From: Spirochaetaceae bacterium
GTDB taxonomy: Bacteria > Spirochaetota > Spirochaetia > SZUA-6 > Bin103
Direction of reading: 5' to 3'
NCBI GenBank assembly: GCA_028818385.1
Contig: JAPPNY010000227.1
Location: 1-20,328 of the forward strand
Length of the DNA: 20,328 nucleotides
Below the pieces are notes generated by a model. It was not told the origin of the DNA, searched no databases, and saw nothing but the letters and a program-made list of their open reading frames with translations. Both the position numbers and the translations under genes were made by a program. Position 1 is the stretch's first letter. Every line of letters starts with the position of its first letter. This document shows, piece by piece, positions 6,657-14,011 of this stretch.

Positions 6657-8213
6657 ATGCGTTCGTTCAACACTGCCGGTCCTGTCAACGCGGCCGATCA
6701 CTACCTGATCGCGCCGCTGTCGAGGATCGATCTGGATGAAGCGCTCGGCATGGTGCGCGACAAGAAGTACTTCGTGCTGCACGCGCCGCGGCAGACCGGG
6801 AAGACGTCGGCGCTGCTGGCGCTGGCCGAACTGCTGAACGGGCGCGGCTATCGGTGCGTGTACGTTACGTTCGAAACCGCTCGAACCGCGCGCGACGACG
6901 TGCAGCGGGCGATGCGCACGGTGCTCGTCAGGCTGGCGTCTCAGGCGCGGGCCACGCTGGACGACGGCTTTCTGGACGACATCTGGCCGGATGTTCTGGC
7001 GCGGGTTGGTGCGGACGAGGCACTGGGCGAAGTGCTGTCGCGCTGGGCGCAGGCGTCGCCGGGACCGCTGGTGCTGCTGATCGACGAGATCGACACGCTG
7101 ACGGGCGATTCGCTGCTGTCGGTGCTGCAGCAGATCCGCGCCGGCTACCCTGGCCGCCCCGAGCGCTTTCCGCACAGCGTGGTGCTGTGCGGCATGCGCG
7201 ACCCGCGCGACTACCGCATGGGCGCCGCCGGCAGTCCGTTCAACATCGCCGCGAAGTCTCTGCGGCTGGGCGACTTCACGCGCGAGCAGACGCTGGCGCT
7301 GCTGGGCCAGCACACCGAAGAGACCGGCCAGGCGTTCGCCCCTGAGGCGCTCGAGGCCGTATGGACGCAGACGCGCGGCCAGCCGTGGCTGGTGAACGCG
7401 CTGGCGTATGGCGCATGCTTCGAGAACAGGGCGTTGCGCGAGGATCGTTCCCGCACGGTGACCGCGAACGACATCGCCGCGGTGCGCGAGGACCTCATCG
7501 TGAACCGGGTGACGCACCTGGACTATCTGGCGGACAAGCTGCGCGAGGACCGCGTGCGGCGGGTGATCGAGCCGATGCTGAGCGGCACGCACGGGCACGC
7601 CTTCACGGACCGCGACATCTCGTACGCGCGCGACCTGGGGCTGGTGGCCGGCGATGCGCCGCTGCGGGTGGCCAATCCGATCTACGCCGAGGTGCTGCCG
7701 CGGGAGCTCGCGTGGGTGGCGCAGGAGACGCTGGACCTGTCACCCCCGCGGTACGTGCGAACGGACGGCAGCCTGGACGCGGGGTTGCTGATGGAGGAGT
7801 TCCAGGCCTTCTTCCGCCGCCACTCCGAGCACTGGCAGAACCGCTTCGCCTACGCCGAGGCGTGGCCGCAACTCCTGTTGCAGGCGTATCTGCAACGCGT
7901 GGTGAACGGCGGCGGGCGCATCGAACGGGAGTACGCGCTGGGGCGCGGGCGAGTGGACCTGCTGATCGTGTGGCCGGTCGCGGATCGGGTGCAGGAGTTC
8001 GTCGTGGAGTGCAAGGTGGTGCGGGAGCGCGACAGCCTGGAGAGCGTGGTCGACGAGGGCGTGGAACAGACGGCGGGCTACGTGGACCGCTGCGCCGCGG
8101 AGGCAGGGCACCTGGTCGTGATCGACCGGCGCGAGAACCGGAGCTGGGACGAGAAGGTGTTCCACCGCCGGCGCCGCTCGCAGCCGGTGGCGATCGACGT
8201 GTGGGGTATGTGA
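6657..8213 (+). CDS. AAA ATPase fused to a PD-(D/E)XK nuclease-like domain
   Basis: 518 residues from the ATG at 6657 (GAGGG about 9 nt upstream; a TTG at 6636 is a less likely start). The N-terminus MRSFNTAGPVN and the Walker A segment APRQTGKTS (about 43-51) match the AAA_35-like family of prokaryotic P-loop ATPases. Walker B is LVLLIDEID (about 138-146). After an alpha-helical middle part, the C-terminus has a restriction-endonuclease-like core: GRGRVD with D434, then FVVECK with E451 and K453, then a Q in EQTAGY. This arrangement is typical of PD-(D/E)XK sites, so the residues for metal-dependent cleavage appear present. It is a stand-alone gene between a terminator and a hairpin. Biological role is unknown; genome defence or mobile-element control is a guess. 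Confidence 0.8.
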   Translation: MRSFNTAGPVNAADHYLIAPLSRIDLDEALGMVRDKKYFVLHAPRQTGKTSALLALAELLNGRGYRCVYVTFETARTARDDVQRAMRTVLVRLASQARATLDDGFLDDIWPDVLARVGADEALGEVLSRWAQASPGPLVLLIDEIDTLTGDSLLSVLQQIRAGYPGRPERFPHSVVLCGMRDPRDYRMGAAGSPFNIAAKSLRLGDFTREQTLALLGQHTEETGQAFAPEALEAVWTQTRGQPWLVNALAYGACFENRALREDRSRTVTANDIAAVREDLIVNRVTHLDYLADKLREDRVRRVIEPMLSGTHGHAFTDRDISYARDLGLVAGDAPLRVANPIYAEVLPRELAWVAQETLDLSPPRYVRTDGSLDAGLLMEEFQAFFRRHSEHWQNRFAYAEAWPQLLLQAYLQRVVNGGGRIEREYALGRGRVDLLIVWPVADRVQEFVVECKVVRERDSLESVVDEGVEQTAGYVDRCAAEAGHLVVIDRRENRSWDEKVFHRRRRSQPVAIDVWGM

Positions 8214-8221
8214 CTGGGTAG

Positions 8222-8243
8222 CCGGCCGCGCGGCGCCGGCCGG
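8222..8243. terminator. GC hairpin after the ATPase-nuclease gene
   Basis: CCGGCC (8222-8227) and GGCCGG (8238-8243) flank a 10-nt GC-rich loop, 9 nt past the stop. No T-run follows on the plus strand, so it may be a weak terminator or an mRNA 3'-end stabiliser. Confidence 0.35.
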
Positions 8244-8268
8244 ATCCCTCGGAGCGGCCCGCGTGCGG

Positions 8269-8274
8269 TACAGT
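8269..8274 (+). promoter_or_regulatory. Leaderless-type -10 box of the M3 peptidase gene
   Basis: TACAGT lies 7 nt before the ATG at 8282 and no ribosome site is present. The context TACAGTGCGCGCCATGAC resembles the TAGTTTTGCGCCATGAC at the 849 start, which strengthens both calls. Confidence 0.35.
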
Positions 8275-8281
8275 GCGCGCC

Positions 8282-10111
8282 ATGACCGTAGCGGATACGT
8301 GGGATCTGGAGTCGATCTTCCCCGGCGGCAGCGCGTCGGCCGAGTTCCGAGACTTCGTCGCCGAACTGGAGCGCGACGTGGCCGGCGTGGGAGAGCGCGT
8401 CTGCGCGCTCGGCGACGCAGCGACGGACGACGCGGTCCGCGCCGTGCTGCTCGACGCGCAGGCCGCCGAGGAGCGGCTGGACCAGGCGTTCTCCTTCGCC
8501 GAGTGCCTGCGCGCCCAGGACACGGCCGATGCCGGGGCGGTGCAGTGGGTCGGACGGGTGGACGCGCTGGGGGCGTCGCTCAAGGCGCTCGGCGCCGCGC
8601 TGTCGGCGTTCACGGCCCGGCTCGCGGACGAGCGCTGGCAAGCGCTGACGGAAAGCGCCGAGCTCCGCCCGGTGGCGTTCCTGCTCAGCCGGGAGCGCGA
8701 CCTGGCGCGGCGCAAGCTGGACGCCCGTACCGAGGGGCTGGTGGAGGAGCTGGCCGCCGACGGCTATCACGCCTGGGACCGCCAGTACACGACGCTGGCC
8801 GGCTCGTTGCGGGCCGAGGTGGAGGTCGACGGCGAGTCGCGCCGGCTCTCCATGGGACAGCTCGCCGCCCGCCTGGAGGAGCCTGATCGGGCCGACCGCA
8901 AGGCCGCCTTCGAGGCGCTGGAGGGGGCGTGGCGCCCGGTCGCGGACCTGGCCGCCGGCGCGCTCAACAGCCAGGCCGGCTTCCGCCTCACCTGGTACCG
9001 CCACCGCGGCTGGGACTCCGTGCTCGACGAGCCGCTCTACCTGAACCGGATGGAGGCGCGGTCGCTGGAGGCGATGTGGGCGGCAGTGGCCGATGGGGCG
9101 GCTCGCTTGGTTCCCTACCTGCAGGCGAAGGCGCGGCTCATCGGCGTGGATGCTCCCTGCTGGTACGACATGCAGGCGCCGGTGGGAGCCGCCGAGGACG
9201 AGCTGTCCTTCGACGCGGCCGCGGCGCGCATCCTGGACTGCTTCGAGGCGCACGATCCCGACCTGCGGGCGTTCACCGAGCACGCCTACGGCCGCCGCTG
9301 GATCGAGGCCGCCGACCGCGAGGGCAAGGCGGCCGGCGGCTTCTGCACGACGCTGCCGCTGAGCCGCCAGACGCGCATCTTCATGACCTACGCCGGGACC
9401 TTCGGCGGCGCGACCACGCTCGCCCACGAGCTCGGCCACGCCCACCACTCCTGGCTGCTGCGCGAGCGGCCCTACTACGCGACCTCCTATCCGATGACCC
9501 TGGCGGAGACCGCCAGCACCTTCTGCGAGGGACTGCTGATCTCGGCCGCGCTCGATGAGACCACGAACGCCGGCGTGCGGCTGAGGCTCCTGGACCGGGT
9601 GCTGGAGGAGGCGGCCACCATGCTCATGAACCTGCGGTCGCGCTTCCTGTTCGAGATCGACTTCTACCGGCAGCGGGCGTCCGGTCCGCTGACGGCGGCG
9701 GAGCTGGACGAGCTGATGGTCGGCGCCCAGCGCCGGGCGTTCTGCGACGCCCTGGCGCCGGACGGCTACCATCCGCTGTTCTGGGCGTCGAAGATGCACT
9801 TCTACTTCACCGACGTGCCCTTCTACAACTTCCCGTACGTGGTCGGGTACCTGCTGGCCAGCGGCCTGGCCGCTCGCGCCGCCGACGCGGGCGGTGAGTT
9901 CGCGGCCGACTACCGGCGGCTGCTTGCCGACACGGGCGTCATGACCTGCGAGGAGCTCGCCCGCCGCCACCTGGGCGTCGACCTGGGGCAGCCGGAGTTC
10001 TGGCAGTCCGCCGTCGATCGCCCCCTGTCCCACGTGGGCGAGTTTGCAGAGCTCGCCGCGCAGGGCACCGTCTCCCCGGTGGTCGACGGACGCCTGAAGA
10101 GGGTCGACTGA
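8282..10111 (+). CDS. M3-family oligoendopeptidase (PepF-like)
   Basis: 609-residue cytosolic zinc peptidase that would trim oligopeptides of roughly 6-20 residues. The N-terminus TWDLESIFPGG is typical of the PepF/M3B group. The catalytic site is H382-E383-L-G-H386 inside TTLAHELGHAHHSW, with the third ligand E409 in LAETAS, 23 residues after H386 as the family requires. Further M3 features are MTYAGTF before the site and the Y-rich FYNFPYVVGYLLASGL near the C-terminus. Length is normal. The ATG at 8282 is chosen over a GTG at 8273 because it gives the family-typical start and has a TANNNT box 7 nt upstream. It is followed after 4 nt by the DUF2461 gene, so the two are probably co-transcribed. 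Confidence 0.92.
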   Translation: MTVADTWDLESIFPGGSASAEFRDFVAELERDVAGVGERVCALGDAATDDAVRAVLLDAQAAEERLDQAFSFAECLRAQDTADAGAVQWVGRVDALGASLKALGAALSAFTARLADERWQALTESAELRPVAFLLSRERDLARRKLDARTEGLVEELAADGYHAWDRQYTTLAGSLRAEVEVDGESRRLSMGQLAARLEEPDRADRKAAFEALEGAWRPVADLAAGALNSQAGFRLTWYRHRGWDSVLDEPLYLNRMEARSLEAMWAAVADGAARLVPYLQAKARLIGVDAPCWYDMQAPVGAAEDELSFDAAAARILDCFEAHDPDLRAFTEHAYGRRWIEAADREGKAAGGFCTTLPLSRQTRIFMTYAGTFGGATTLAHELGHAHHSWLLRERPYYATSYPMTLAETASTFCEGLLISAALDETTNAGVRLRLLDRVLEEAATMLMNLRSRFLFEIDFYRQRASGPLTAAELDELMVGAQRRAFCDALAPDGYHPLFWASKMHFYFTDVPFYNFPYVVGYLLASGLAARAADAGGEFAADYRRLLADTGVMTCEELARRHLGVDLGQPEFWQSAVDRPLSHVGEFAELAAQGTVSPVVDGRLKRVD

Positions 10112-10115
10112 CGCC

Positions 10116-10790
10116 ATGACGATCCCCGACGAACTCTTCGCCTTCCTGGCCGAGCTGAAGGACAACAACGACCGGGAGTGGTTTCAGGCCAACAAGGCCC
10201 GCTACGAGGAGCAGGTGAAGGCGCCGCTGCTGGCCTTCATCGCCGGCTTCGACGAGCGGCTCGCCCGCCTGAGCACCCACTACGTCGCCGATCCCCGCCC
10301 TGTGGGCGGATCGCTCTTTCGCATCTACCGCGACGTGCGCTTCTCCAAGGACAAGTCGCCGTACAAGACCGCCGCCGGCATCCACTTCCGCCACGAGCGC
10401 GGCAAGGACGCGCACGCCCCCGGCTACTACCTGAACCTGGAGCCGGGCGAGTGCTTCGCGGCATGTGGCCTCTGGATGCCGGCCAGCGCGCAGGCGCAGC
10501 AGATCCGCGCCGCCATCGACGCCGACCAGGCCGGCTGGCGGGCCGCCCGTGATGCGGCGCAAGCCGGCGGCCTGCCCGTACGGGGCAGTTCCCTCAAGCG
10601 GCCGCCGCGCGGCTACGCCGCGGACCATCCGCTCATCGACGACCTGAAGCGCAAGGACTTCTACGTGAGCGCCAAGCTGGATCGGAAGTCGGTGACCGCC
10701 GACGACTTCCCTGCCCGCCTGGAGGCGCTGTGGACCCATGCCACCCGCTACATGCGCTTCGTGACCCAGGCCCTATCTCTGCCGTACTGA
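10116..10790 (+). CDS. DUF2461 / TIGR02453 family protein
   Basis: 224-residue protein of a widespread family with no established biochemical function. Family hallmarks are seen in order: FLAELKDNNDREWFQANKARYEE at the N-terminus, then LFRIYRDVRFSKDKSPYKT (about residues 67-86), GYYLNLEPGECFAACGLWMP, and a C-terminal LKRPPRGYAADHPLIDDLKRKDFY. Every one is typical and complete, so the gene looks intact. The ATG at 10116 begins 4 nt after the M3 peptidase stop, with no separate ribosome site, consistent with translational coupling. No catalytic residues can be named. Confidence 0.92.
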   Translation: MTIPDELFAFLAELKDNNDREWFQANKARYEEQVKAPLLAFIAGFDERLARLSTHYVADPRPVGGSLFRIYRDVRFSKDKSPYKTAAGIHFRHERGKDAHAPGYYLNLEPGECFAACGLWMPASAQAQQIRAAIDADQAGWRAARDAAQAGGLPVRGSSLKRPPRGYAADHPLIDDLKRKDFYVSAKLDRKSVTADDFPARLEALWTHATRYMRFVTQALSLPY

Positions 10791-10802
10791 CACGGTGATG
10801 TG

Positions 10803-11009
10803 ATGAGAAGCACGATCGAGATCGACGGTTACCGAGCGATCGTTCAGTACGATCCCGAGATCGACATGTTTCGTGGCGAATTCATCGGCCTCAACGGCGG
10901 CGCTGACTTCTACGCCAAGGACCGTGCCGGCCTCAGGAGGGAAGGTGCGCTCTCTCTGAAAGTCTTTCTTGAGATGTGCGGGGAAGATGGCGTCAAGTCC
11001 CGAACGTAG
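10803..11009 (+). CDS. Short HicB-like antitoxin, C-terminally truncated
   Basis: 68 residues from the ATG at 10803 (a GTG at 10800 is equally in frame). The pattern IEIDGYRAIVQYDPEIDMFRGEFIGLNGGADFYAKD, then LRREGALSLKVFLEMCGEDG, matches the RNase-H-like HicB domain (beta-strands followed by a helix containing F-x-E-x-C). Full HicB antitoxins are usually longer and carry a C-terminal DNA-binding ribbon-helix-helix or helix-turn-helix. Here the protein stops after GVKSRT, so that part is missing. No HicA toxin lies on either side: upstream is DUF2461 (12 nt away), downstream the convergent creatininase-family gene whose 3' end it overlaps by 17 nt. It is likely a remnant or a minimal stand-alone HicB. 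Confidence 0.65.
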   Translation: MRSTIEIDGYRAIVQYDPEIDMFRGEFIGLNGGADFYAKDRAGLRREGALSLKVFLEMCGEDGVKSRT

Positions 11010-11739
11010 CGTCGTTCTCGCCGACTGACCGGAAGATGGATGCAACCGCCGCGACGACGGCTTCCCAGAGCTTCGCTCCAAGCTCGGCCGAGGCGTGGGT
11101 CGGATCTCCGATCACGCCGATTGGGGAGTAGCGCGAGAAGTCGAGGTCCGGATCACTCCAGTCGACGGGCTCGTGGCCGGGATCGACGATCATGTCCTTC
11201 CGAACCGCTTCCGGGCGGAGGTGAAGGACGATGGAAGTCGTGAAGCTGTCGGCGTGACCGCCCGATACGGACGCATCCGCCAGCCGGCACCAGATGTCAT
11301 GAAACGGGTGGTCCGGCAAGAACGCCTCGGTGCGCCCATCGAACGCGTCGTTGAATCGGTCGACCGTCCCCCGAAGGTCGTGGCCGCCACAGCCGCGCCA
11401 GATGACGATCTTTCGGAAGCTCTGGTCGGCCAGCGAGGTCAAGACGGCGAATACCAGCGAATCGTGAACGTCGACAGGAATGTCGATGTAGCCGGACCCG
11501 TAGTTGCGGTGCTCCGGCGTTGGCCCGAAGGGGAAGGCGGGCAGCACCAGAGATCGGATCCCGTGGCCATGGGCAGCCCTCTCCGAGGCTGCGATGCAGA
11601 GGTACTCAGCGAACCACGTGTCGAAGTCCACGGGCAAGTGCGGCCCCTGCTGCTCGGTGCACCCGGTTGGAACGATGGCCAGCCATCCCCGGCTCGCGCA
11701 GTCACGGATCTGCTCGTATGTGAGATCGCCGTACCTCAT
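10993..11739 (-). CDS. Creatininase-family protein with altered metal ligands
   Basis: 248 residues. The fold is recognisable from PTGCTEQQGPHLPVDFDTW near the N-terminus and from FPFGPTPEHRNYGSGYIDI, which matches the family's GxxxEHxxFPGT segment. Creatininases are di-metal amidohydrolases and their usual ligands lie in TEQHGPHLP...D, NGH and HAGE(x)ETS. Here E29 and D40 are kept, but the His in EQH is Gln31, NGHGGN reads R115-G-C117-G-G-H120, and HAGExETS reads H162-A-D-S-F-T-T-S. So at least three usual metal or catalytic positions differ. It may bind another metal through Cys117/His120, act on another substrate, or be inactive. The ATG at 11739 lacks a ribosome site. It is convergent with the HicB-like gene and divergent from the sialidase-like pair. 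Confidence 0.75.
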   Translation of the reverse strand: MRYGDLTYEQIRDCASRGWLAIVPTGCTEQQGPHLPVDFDTWFAEYLCIAASERAAHGHGIRSLVLPAFPFGPTPEHRNYGSGYIDIPVDVHDSLVFAVLTSLADQSFRKIVIWRGCGGHDLRGTVDRFNDAFDGRTEAFLPDHPFHDIWCRLADASVSGGHADSFTTSIVLHLRPEAVRKDMIVDPGHEPVDWSDPDLDFSRYSPIGVIGDPTHASAELGAKLWEAVVAAVASIFRSVGENDATFGT

Positions 11740-11790
11740 GGTTTGTCAGCCGTCGCGTTTGCTTCGCACGGGAGCCGCCATGGTACCGTG

Positions 11791-11819
11791 TTGGGCCCAC
11801 GACTGGCCGGCACTATAGC
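11791..11819 (+). promoter_or_regulatory. Promoter of the sialidase-like gene block
   Basis: TTGGGC (11791-11796), a 17-nt spacer and TATAGC (11814-11819) form the best sigma-70-like promoter in the window, giving a leader of about 23 nt with the GGGAGG ribosome site before the ATG at 11849. On the minus strand the same site reads TATAGT (11812-11817), so a -10 for the divergent creatininase-family gene may overlap it. Confidence 0.45.
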
Positions 11820-11848
11820 GATAGCCGCCGATCGAACCGGGAGGCCGT

Positions 11849-12925
11849 ATGGCTGAGATTCTGTGGAGCAGGCCGATCTGCAAGGTGGCGGGCGACTACT
11901 TGGCGTGGCCGACGGTCGTGACCTGCGGGAGCGGGGAGGTCCTGGTGGCCTTCTCCGGCGATCGCGAGGAGCACGTCTGCCCGTACGGCAAGACGCTGCT
12001 GATCAGGAGCGGCGACCGCGGCGAGACCTGGACGGAGCCGGCGACAATCAACAGCACGCCGCTCGACGACCGCGACGCGGGCATCATCGAGCTGGCCTCC
12101 GGCACCCTGGTGATGAGCTGGTTCACCTACGCGACCTGGGAACACCTCGACGCATTCCGGGCCCTCGACCGCTGGGAGCCGGCGCAGATCGACGCGTGGG
12201 CACGGCACTGCAGCAAGGTCCCGGAGGAGGCCCGCCGCGCCTGGCTGGGAAGCTGGACGCGGCGCTCGACCGACGGCGGGCGCACGTGGGAGCCGCCGGC
12301 GCCCAGCATCGTCTCCGCCCCGCACGGACCGGTGCAGGCCGCCGGCGGCGAGTTGCTGTATGCCGGCACCGGCGTGGTGGACGGCCGCGGCGCGGTGCTG
12401 CTGGCCACCTCCACCGACGAGGCGCGGTCGTGGCAGGTCGCGGGCACCGTCTTGTATCTGGACGACTATCCCGGCGAGCACTCCGTGTTCAGCGAGCCGC
12501 ACGTGGCCGAGCTGGCCGGCGGCGAGATGCTGGTCATCCTGCGCACCGACAACGGCGCGGCGGGGATCCACTCCTGCCGCTCGACCGACCGCGGGCGTAC
12601 GTGGTCCCCGCCCGAGCCGACCGGGATGATCGGCTTCGATCAGCCCGGACACCTGATCCGGCTGGCGGACGGGCGGCTGCTCTGCACCTACGGGCGCCGC
12701 AGCACACCGTTCGGACAGCGCGCCTGCCTGTCGGAGGACGAGGGCCGCTCCTGGCGGCTGGACGCCGAGATCGTGCTTCGCGACGACGGCCCCAACACCG
12801 ACCTGGGCTACCCGGCGAGCGCCGAGCTGTCCCCCGGCGAGATGCTCACGGTCTACTACCAGGTGGACCGGCCGGGCGAGAAGGTGAGCATCAACGCCAC
12901 CCGCTGGAGCCTGGGCGGTGGCTGA
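11849..12925 (+). CDS. Sialidase-like Asp-box (BNR) protein, copy 1
   Basis: 358-residue predicted six-bladed beta-propeller of the exo-alpha-sialidase-like superfamily. Five Asp-boxes (S-x-D-x-G-x-[TS]-W) are seen at residues 54-61, 140-147, 188-195, 245-252 and 295-302. Arginines that could form the carboxylate-binding cluster are present (for example R232 and R283/R284), but I see no standard FRIP motif, so sialidase activity is not proven. No signal peptide is visible, so it is probably cytoplasmic. A GGGAGG site lies 5 nt before the ATG. The gene ends GGTGGCTGA, and the same bases contain the GTG start of copy 2 (8-nt overlap). It heads the block running to 18680. Similar proteins are often annotated only as BNR-repeat or exo-alpha-sialidase. 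Confidence 0.82.
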   Translation: MAEILWSRPICKVAGDYLAWPTVVTCGSGEVLVAFSGDREEHVCPYGKTLLIRSGDRGETWTEPATINSTPLDDRDAGIIELASGTLVMSWFTYATWEHLDAFRALDRWEPAQIDAWARHCSKVPEEARRAWLGSWTRRSTDGGRTWEPPAPSIVSAPHGPVQAAGGELLYAGTGVVDGRGAVLLATSTDEARSWQVAGTVLYLDDYPGEHSVFSEPHVAELAGGEMLVILRTDNGAAGIHSCRSTDRGRTWSPPEPTGMIGFDQPGHLIRLADGRLLCTYGRRSTPFGQRACLSEDEGRSWRLDAEIVLRDDGPNTDLGYPASAELSPGEMLTVYYQVDRPGEKVSINATRWSLGGG

Positions 12926-13995
12926 GATTCTCTGGAGCAGGCCGATCTGCAAGGTTGCGGGCGACTACCTGGCGTGGCCGACGGTCGTGACCTGCGCGAG
13001 CGGGGAGGTGCTGGTGGTCTTCTCCGGCGACCGCGAGGAGCACGTCTGCCCCTACGGCAAGACGCTGCTGATCAGGAGCGGCGACGGCGGAGAGACCTGG
13101 ACGGAGCCTGTGATCATCAACAACACGCCGCTCGACGACCGCGACGCCGGAATCATCGAGCTGGCCTCCGGCACGCTGGTGATGAGCTGGTTCACCAGCG
13201 CGACCTGGAAACACTTCGACCTGTTCCTGGAGCTCGGCCTGGGCACGCCGGCGCAGGTCGACGCGTGGGCCCGGCACTGCAGCAAGATCCCGGAAGAGAC
13301 GCGCCGCGCCTGGCTGGGGAGCTGGACGCGGCGCTCGACCGACGGCGGGGGCACCTGGGAGCCGCCGGTGCCCAGCATCGTCTCCGCCCCGCACGGGCCG
13401 GTGCAGGCCGCCGGCGGCGAGCTGCTGTACGCCGGCACCGCGGTGGTGGACGGCCGTGACGCCGTGCTGCTGGCCGCCCTCCACCGACGAGGCGCGGTCG
13501 TGGCAGGTCGCCGGCACCGTCCTGTACCTGGACGACTATCCCGGCGAGGATCACCATTTCACCGAGGCGCACGTCGCCGAGCTGGCCGGCGGGGAGCTGC
13601 TGGTCATCCTGCGCACGGACAACGGCGCGGCGGGCATCCACTCCTGCCGGTCCGACGACCGCGGGCGCACCTGGTCGCCGCCGGAGCCGACCGGGATGGA
13701 CGGCCACAATCAGCCCGGACACCTGCTCCGCCTGGCGGACGGGCGGCTGCTGTGCACCTACGGGCGGCGGCTCCCGCCGTTCGGCCAGCGCGCCTGCCTG
13801 TCGGAGGACGAGGGCCGGACCTGGCGGCTGGACGCGGAGGTCGTGCTGCGCGACGACGGCGCCGGCACGGACCTGGGCTACCCGGCCAGCGCGGAGGTGT
13901 CCCCCGGCGAGGTGCTGACGGTCTACTATCAGGTGGACCGCCCGGGCGAGAAGGTGTGCATCAACGCCACCCGCTGGAGCCTGGGCAGTTCCTGA
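12918..13995 (+). pseudogene. Sialidase-like Asp-box protein, copy 2, frameshifted
   Basis: A tandem duplicate of the preceding gene. By hand alignment about 46 of 358 residues differ (roughly 87% identity). It begins with GTG at 12918 inside the end of copy 1, with a GGAG in the copy 1 tail as a possible ribosome site. At 13474-13480 copy 2 reads GCCGCCCT where copy 1 reads GCCACCT: one extra C in the CCC run (13477-13479) shifts the frame after residue 186. The full span is 1078 nt against 1077 in copy 1. Downstream of the shift the correct frame continues with Asp-boxes intact to TGA at 13993-13995. Read without correction the frame runs on to 14084 as a meaningless arginine-rich tail. A recent mutation or a sequencing/assembly error are both possible; nothing resembles a programmed slippery site. 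Confidence 0.8.
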
Positions 13996-14011
13996 CCGTA
14001 GAGAGGCACTC

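Noticed and set aside
8078..10168. Minus-strand open frame of 696 codons opposite the M3 peptidase
   Set aside because: Same reason: it mirrors a gene with an intact HELGH site. Its composition is an artefact of GC-rich codons read backwards.
13470..13490. Programmed ribosomal frameshift in sialidase-like copy 2
   Set aside because: No heptameric slippery site or stimulatory hairpin, and copy 1 encodes the same protein without a shift.
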